Assembly (NCBI GenBank): GCA_020636315.1
Contig: JACJYA010000002.1
Span: 124,001 to 188,000 of the forward strand
Direction: 5' to 3'
Origin: Lewinellaceae bacterium
Lineage (GTDB): Bacteria > Bacteroidota > Bacteroidia > Chitinophagales > Saprospiraceae
DNA: 64,000 nt
Shown here: piece after piece, positions 59,963 through 64,000 of the stretch
Numbering within the stretch: position 1 is the stretch's first letter
Layout of the letters: each line of letters begins with the position of its first letter
Translations under genes and position numbers: made by a program
The notes under the pieces: model-generated
What the model was told of the DNA's origin: nothing
Seen by the model: the letters and a program-made list of their open reading frames with translations, nothing else
Databases searched by the model: none

Positions 59963-60420
59963 TGGATGGCCTGTGCTTTCAGGTAATCGACGTAATCCTG
60001 AGCGGAAAAGGAGGAATTATAGCCAAAGTGAGCGATCTCCTTTCCATCCTGATTGATGAGCACTGCGGTGGGAAACTCCCCTTTGGGGTTGTACTGCTCG
60101 GCCAATGTTTCGTTGTGAGCTGTTTGTTCCGGGCTGAGCTTGTTCTTCTTGCGGGCAGGGAAATCCAGTTGGAGCAGCACCAACGACTCATGGGCATACT
60201 CCAGGAAAGCGGGGCTATCCCAGATCTCCTGCTTCATCTGAATGCAGGGCCGGCACCAGTCGGAACCGGAAAAGACCATGAGTATAGGGGCGCCTTTATC
60301 GGCGGCAGCCTGTTTGGCTTCTTCGATGTTCAGTAACCAATCGCCGGTGGCAGCTTCCTGAGCACTCAGGTGAAAAACAGAGAGGCAGGCAATTGCCGCC
60401 GTGATGAGCATTTGCTTCAT
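59959..60420 (-). CDS. Exported thioredoxin-fold protein
   Basis: A 153-residue protein with a signal peptide (about 20 residues, ending LSAQ). The thioredoxin-like fold has WCRPC in GSDWCRPCIQM, and a cis-Pro in GEFPTAVLIN. The family (thioredoxin_7/DUF255-like) reduces periplasmic disulfides or serves in cytochrome maturation. First gene of the module, directly coupled to apbE, suggesting that it keeps a Cys residue of the flavinylation target, or of DUF4266, reduced. Confidence 0.85.
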   Translation of the reverse strand: MKQMLITAAIACLSVFHLSAQEAATGDWLLNIEEAKQAAADKGAPILMVFSGSDWCRPCIQMKQEIWDSPAFLEYAHESLVLLQLDFPARKKNKLSPEQTAHNETLAEQYNPKGEFPTAVLINQDGKEIAHFGYNSSFSAQDYVDYLKAQAIQ

Positions 60421-60588
60421 TGCAATCCTTTTTATGGTGACAAATATCGGCTTGGGATAAAAGGCTTTAGGAACCTGTAATTTGGGAGGGCGTTCTTAAC
60501 AGTAACGGTTAGAGTAACGAAACTCTTTCCGGCAATCTTATATTCGAATAGATAAATTTCCAAAAAAATCCAGCCTGCCCCTGAAAAC

Positions 60589-60909
60589 CTACTGAAAGAG
60601 GAAAAACAGCAGGGCGCCGGCGAAATAGCAGACAACATCCCGCCAGTCGGCCGTAAACCCGGAAGACCAGATCGGAAAAAGGCATTCAAAAACTACGGAC
60701 AGAAAAGCCGTTATCGCCAATATTTCGAACAAAGAAAATCGTTGCCGCCCCAGCCACCTGCGCTGCTCATACAGGAATCCGCCCAGCAGAATGGGCATGC
60801 AGAGCATGGGGTCAAGAAAATCATCCGCCCAGGCAACATGGAGGTGGAGCACTTTCTGGGCCAACTGGTGCGCCAGGAATAGAAGCAGGGCAGGGAGGAG
60901 GAGTCTCAT
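60589..60909 (-). CDS. Small membrane protein, VanZ-like in outline
   Basis: With the start at 60909 (MRLLLPALLLFLAHQLAQKV) the product has 106 residues and three to four hydrophobic segments. ADDFLDPMLCMPILLGGFLYEQR and TADWRDVVCYFAGALLFFLF are reminiscent of small Bacteroidota membrane proteins with a VanZ-like outline (labelled in some genomes as magnesium citrate secondary transporter, without good evidence). The in-frame upstream extension comes from repeat sequence. Function unknown. Confidence 0.6.
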   Translation of the reverse strand: MRLLLPALLLFLAHQLAQKVLHLHVAWADDFLDPMLCMPILLGGFLYEQRRWLGRQRFSLFEILAITAFLSVVFECLFPIWSSGFTADWRDVVCYFAGALLFFLFQ

Positions 60910-60924
60910 GGGATAATTACGGGT

Positions 60925-61100
60925 ATGGGTGTAAAGGAGTAAGTGCCTGGGCAATTTTGCTATACCTATTCTGCTTCGGATTTGAAGCGCTAAGGCCTTT
61001 TTTCCGGGATTCCGGATTCATTGTTGGATGGTTGGATGGTTGAATTGTTTTTGTCCAGGCACTTACACCTATCCACTTTTACACCTATCCACCTTTACAC
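60925..61100. repeat. Composite intergenic repeat with long inverted arms
   Basis: TAAGTGCCTGG (60940-60950) is inverted at 61055-61065 (CCAGGCACTTA). The outer arms carry GGTGTAAAGGAG on one side and tandem CACCTATCCACTTTTACAC words on the other. The loop contains GGGATTCCGGATTC and GGATGGTTGGATGGTTG. So three of the genome's intergenic motif types occur in one element. Confidence 0.65.
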
Positions 61101-61110
61101 CTTTATTTTC

Positions 61111-61332
61111 TCACAAAACCGCCGCAAAGGCAATGAACAACCCGATGATCAGGAAAGGAGACAGCAGGATCATAATGAAGATCCCAAGCAGCCGCAAAAG
61201 CAACTTGCCGGCCATTACCAGGGTGCTGTCGTCTTCCCGGATGGTGACGAAGTGGTCAAAAGCCTTATAGGTTTCGCGGGCGCCCTGGAGGGCGTCTCCC
61301 TGAGGTTGGCTGTCATTGGGTTGTTCGGACAT
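61111..61332 (-). CDS. Small single-helix or hairpin membrane protein
   Basis: A 73-residue protein: a polar N-terminal half (MSEQPNDSQPQGDALQGARE, AFDHFVTIREDDSTLVM) and a hydrophobic C-terminal half (LLRLLGIFIMILLSPFLIIGLFIAF region, about 47-73). No known family. It diverges from the TetR gene. Confidence 0.6.
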   Translation of the reverse strand: MSEQPNDSQPQGDALQGARETYKAFDHFVTIREDDSTLVMAGKLLLRLLGIFIMILLSPFLIIGLFIAFAAVL

Positions 61333-61468
61333 GGTGTGGGTGATTTTTGATTGGGGATTGGTGATTTTTGGCCTTCTCTACGAGCCGGGTAAAATTTTTG
61401 ATATCGGGCCGGTTGCTGAGGCCGGGTTTTACGATTGATGACGATACAAAAATACTGGAGTTTTTCAA

Positions 61469-61502
61469 TTAGTACAAGTGTTCTAAATTATTTTTATCTT
61501 TG
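61469..61502 (+). promoter_or_regulatory. tetR promoter with overlapping palindromic operator
   Basis: TTAGTACAAGTGTTCTAA (61469-61486) is an 18-base near-palindrome (6 of 7 arm pairs) typical of TetR operators. It directly precedes a TATCTTTG -7 element (61495-61502), covering the -33 region, so the regulator at 61544 probably represses itself. Confidence 0.6.
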
Positions 61503-61543
61503 GGCCTACAAAGGCCATTTCTGTATCGACTAATCACCGTACG

Positions 61544-62164
61544 ATGAAGACCAAAGAGCGGATACTGGAGGTTGCGCTGAGGCAGTTCAACGAGTTGGGC
61601 ACCGATCAGGCAACGGTGCGCAGCATTGCGGAAGAGGCAGGCATCAGCCACGGCAACCTCTGTTACCACTTCAAAAATACGGACGCCCTCATTGAGGCGC
61701 TCTATGACCGGCTTACCGAAGAGATTGACGAACAGGCCATACGGATGCAGCATACTGATAACGAACTTAAAGATGTGATCCGGCAGGCGGAAATAACATT
61801 TCACCTGTTGTACAAATACCGCTTTCTGTTGCTGGATTTTGTGCGCATCATTCGCCGAATAGACAGTATCCGGCAAAAATTCCGGACGCTGATGCAGCTG
61901 CGCCGGCAGCAGTTCCACCGGGCGTTCCACAACCTCATCGCCAAAGGCCTGATGCGGGAGGAGTGGATACCGGGGCAGTACAACCACCTCATCACCAATT
62001 TGCTCATCCTGGGGGACAACTGGATACCCAACGCCGAGATCCACTTCGACGAAAAAGGGGAGAAAGTCATCAAATACTATCTGGAGGCCTTTATCGGAGG
62101 ACTGGCGCCTTACCTGACGGAAACGGGTGTGCGGGAGTATTATAGGCTTATTACCGAAAGCTAA
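61544..62164 (+). CDS. TetR/AcrR family transcription regulator
   Basis: A 206-residue regulator. The N-terminal helix-turn-helix is clear: KTKERILEVALRQFNELG, TVRSIAEEAGISHGNLCYHF. The C-terminal ligand domain (50-206) has the WIPGQYNHLITNLLILGDNW stretch of TetR members that carry a C-terminal TetR_C_33-like domain; ligand unknown. It probably controls itself and perhaps the Rieske-reductase gene 100 bases downstream. Confidence 0.9.
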   Translation: MKTKERILEVALRQFNELGTDQATVRSIAEEAGISHGNLCYHFKNTDALIEALYDRLTEEIDEQAIRMQHTDNELKDVIRQAEITFHLLYKYRFLLLDFVRIIRRIDSIRQKFRTLMQLRRQQFHRAFHNLIAKGLMREEWIPGQYNHLITNLLILGDNWIPNAEIHFDEKGEKVIKYYLEAFIGGLAPYLTETGVREYYRLITES

Positions 62165-62266
62165 AAAGGTTTGAATTAAGATTTTCCTCAAAGATACAAT
62201 GTAAACATCTTGCCTGCTTTTCACCTTCTATTCTAAGAGATATCAAACTAATAAACTCCTAACAAC

Positions 62267-63838
62267 ATGTCCTACCAGGAAGCGAAAGTTGCCAAATTAT
62301 CCGATCTTCAAAACGGCGAAATGAAGCAGGTTGAAGTCGGTGATACCGAGGTGCTGCTCACCAAAGTCGATGATGAATTCCACGCTCTTTACGCCAAATG
62401 CACCCACTACGGCGCCCCGCTGGCCGACGGCGCCCTCAACGGCCGGCGGCTGGTCTGCCCCTGGCACCACGCCTGCTTTGACGCCAAGACCGGCCGACAC
62501 CTGGAAGCCTGTGGCATGGACGGCCTGCCCACCTACGACGTTCGCATCGAAGGTGAAGACGTCATCGTCCGGGTGCCGGATGACAGCCCGGACAGGGTTA
62601 CCAATATCATGGCCCGGCCCGAGCCGGCCAATACCAGGGCCTATACCATCATTGGCGGAGGGGCTGCCGCCGCCTATGCTGCCGAGGGCATGCGCCAAGC
62701 CGGCTTCACCGGCCGCATTGTCATGATAACTGCTGAAGAAGAACTGCCCTATGACCGCCCCAACTGCAGCAAGGATTACCTGCAGGGCGAGGCCCCTGAG
62801 GAATGGATGCCGCTGCGGCCCGAAAGTTTCTACAAAGAACACGGCATCACCCTGCTCAAAGGACACCGGGTGAAGAGGGTGGATGAAGACGGAAAAAAAA
62901 TACATTTTGAAAAAGGCGATCCGCTTGCCTTCGACAAACTGCTGATCGCTGCCGGGTCCGTTCCCCGGCAATTGCCCGTTCCCGGTGCCGGTTCGGAGAA
63001 CGTCCGAACCCTGAGGTCCCTCGCCGATAGCCGGGAGCTGCGCGAGTTGGCCAGGGAGGTGAAAAAAGTAGTTGTCATCGGAGCCTCCTTCATCGGGCTG
63101 GAGGGCGCCATGAGCCTGCAACACCTGGATTGTGAAGTCACAGTGGTGGCGCCGGAGAAGGTACCTTTCGCCAAAATCTGGGGAGAAGCAGTGGGAAACC
63201 GAATTCGAAAATGGCACGAAGAGGCCGGCGTTAAATTCCGCCTCGGCCGCACCGTGAACCACATTTACAACCAGGATAAGGTATCCTCTGTCGAACTGGA
63301 CGACGGCAGCCGCCTGGAAGCCGGGCTCGTACTGGTAGGCGTAGGGGTAAAACCCGCCACGGATTTTCTGGACGCCGACGCTCTCGAAGAGGATGGCAGT
63401 ATTTTCGTTGATGAATACCTGCAGGCCGGAGATGATCTGTATGCTGCCGGTGACGTGGCCTATTATCCGGAAAGAGGTGAATACACCCGCATAGAGCACT
63501 GGAAAGTGGCCTGCCAGCAGGGGCGGGTTGCCGGGATGAACATGGCGGGCGCCAACCTGAGCTACCATGCCGTGCCTTTCTTCTGGTCCGCCCAGCAGGA
63601 TAAGGTGCTGGGCTACATCGGCCACGTCAAAAATTATGAAGAAACTATTGTTGAGGGAGAGTTGGATGGTGATTCTTTCCTGGTGCACTACGTTAAAGGA
63701 GGAGCCATACGGGCCACATTATCCCTGTTCCGCGACGCAGAGTTGTGCGCCATCCAGGAATTGATGTATGAAAACCGGATGCCCTCCCCCGAAGAAGTCA
63801 AAAAAGGCGTAGATTGGCTGGAGTTATTAAAGGGATAA
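62267..63838 (+). CDS. Rieske-FAD pyridine nucleotide-disulfide oxidoreductase (AIF-like)
   Basis: A 523-residue fusion. The N-terminal Rieske [2Fe-2S] domain (1-105) has C45-x-H47 (CTHYG) and C64-x-x-H67 (CPWHH). The rest is a ferredoxin-NAD(P)+ reductase-like flavoprotein: FAD fold at IIGGGAAAAYAAEGMRQAG (about 126), DRPNCSKDYLQG, NAD fold at VVIGASFIGLEGAMSL and the FAD motif LYAAGDVAYY. The architecture is that of apoptosis-inducing-factor-like (AIFL) proteins and of some ferredoxin reductases of dioxygenases. It may pass electrons from NADH to an unknown acceptor. Its stop codon TAA adjoins a relative of the MITE-like repeat. Confidence 0.9.
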   Translation: MSYQEAKVAKLSDLQNGEMKQVEVGDTEVLLTKVDDEFHALYAKCTHYGAPLADGALNGRRLVCPWHHACFDAKTGRHLEACGMDGLPTYDVRIEGEDVIVRVPDDSPDRVTNIMARPEPANTRAYTIIGGGAAAAYAAEGMRQAGFTGRIVMITAEEELPYDRPNCSKDYLQGEAPEEWMPLRPESFYKEHGITLLKGHRVKRVDEDGKKIHFEKGDPLAFDKLLIAAGSVPRQLPVPGAGSENVRTLRSLADSRELRELAREVKKVVVIGASFIGLEGAMSLQHLDCEVTVVAPEKVPFAKIWGEAVGNRIRKWHEEAGVKFRLGRTVNHIYNQDKVSSVELDDGSRLEAGLVLVGVGVKPATDFLDADALEEDGSIFVDEYLQAGDDLYAAGDVAYYPERGEYTRIEHWKVACQQGRVAGMNMAGANLSYHAVPFFWSAQQDKVLGYIGHVKNYEETIVEGELDGDSFLVHYVKGGAIRATLSLFRDAELCAIQELMYENRMPSPEEVKKGVDWLELLKG

Positions 63839-63951
63839 GTGTCCCGAAAATTCGAAGGTACGCGGACCAGTAGCGGCTTATTAATTAGCTTCGCGAAAAC
63901 CCAAAATCAAGCTTTTTCGCTATCAAAGCACCACCTCCAAACAAGCACTAA
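63836..63951 (-). repeat. Diverged second copy of the MITE-like element
   Basis: Read on the minus strand from 63951, the sequence CTTAGTGCTTGTTTGGAGG is followed by about 40 bases that align closely with the left half of the element at 8287-8451 (GCGAAAA, TGATTTTGGGTT). The other end is shortened to CACTTA at 63840-63836. A centre palindrome is present (GCTTATTAATTAGC, 63876-63889 region). It lies between two convergent genes and contributes the stop codon of one of them. Confidence 0.6.
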
Positions 63952-64000
63952 GGGTTAAACAACTTGTCGATATCTTTTTGCATCTGCTTTACATCCTCAT
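63948..64000 (-). CDS. C-terminal end of a gene that continues past the window
   Basis: The minus strand from the window edge encodes EDVKQMQKDIDKLFNP and a TAG stop at 63950-63948. The charged heptad-like end suggests a coiled-coil or helical tail. The family cannot be told from 16 residues. Its TAG is formed by the terminal repeat of the MITE-like element, exactly as in marC. Confidence 0.5.
   Translation of the reverse strand, partial: EDVKQMQKDIDKLFNP

Noticed and set aside
62297..63688. Minus-strand open frame of about 460 codons opposite the Rieske reductase
   Set aside because: Antisense of a gene with clear Rieske and FAD motifs; high-GC third positions keep the reverse frame open.

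Overview
The window looks like a chromosomal segment of a Bacteroidota member, most probably Saprospiria (Lewinella/Phaeodactylibacter-like). The signs are type IX secretion C-terminal domains, LytS/LytTR signalling genes, DUF3570/DUF4266 proteins, a Bacteroidota-type DnaB and HU, a moderately GC-rich coding style, and several promoters with the TTG-N18-20-TAnnTTTG form typical of the phylum (the clearest lie before HU and before the small barrel gene at 47.9 kb). I see no rRNA, tRNA, CRISPR array or intact transposase.

Layout. 0.5-8.3 kb: a VWA-type membrane protein, a secreted protein of a family often mislabelled asparagine synthetase B, a GPH-type transporter, an HtrA/Deg protease, a probable structured RNA with its own CRP-like site, promoter and terminator, and MarC. 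8.3-19.5 kb: a MITE-like repeat, a pyruvate-kinase-like protein with a (p)ppGpp-hydrolase-like HD protein, a MATE exporter, an aminoglycoside adenylyltransferase-like protein, an ABC-2 exporter pair, a lipid kinase and a membrane Ser/Thr kinase. 19.8-27.6 kb: a small secreted coiled-coil protein, then a four-gene operon (minus strand): CHAT caspase-like protease, nSTAND1 NTPase, a membrane segment that carries the rest of the NTPase, and a large exported beta-propeller/TPR protein. 28-37.7 kb: dnaB with an intein in its P-loop, rluB, HU, a cystathionine synthase/lyase, DUF2071 and pbpC. 37.7-41.5 kb: an array of hairpin/micro-ORF units, then a putative peptide-signalling locus (LytTR regulator, a 47-aa double-glycine peptide, a soluble TPR-LytS kinase). 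42-51.3 kb: a K+ channel, DoxX, an FAD dehydrogenase, two paralogous secreted proteins, kdsA, a barrel protein, a metallophosphoesterase, T9SS-tail remnants and a quinone-reductase-like MDR. 51.7-64 kb: a T9SS beta-helix protein, a decayed S41-like gene, MscS, a membrane LytTR regulator with partner, the thioredoxin/ApbE/DUF4266/DUF3570 module, TetR, and a Rieske-FAD reductase.

The two most promising systems are (1) the four-cistron CHAT/nSTAND1 operon, which looks like a dismantled conflict or cell-death protein whose sensor module appears to be exported, and (2) the double-glycine peptide placed between a LytTR regulator and a soluble TPR histidine kinase, which resembles a quorum-sensing cassette. 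Other unusual items are the CRP-box RNA, the three-unit hairpin array, a repeat that supplies the stop codon of two genes, and an AT-rich codon-use patch in dnaB at a second, now empty, intein site.
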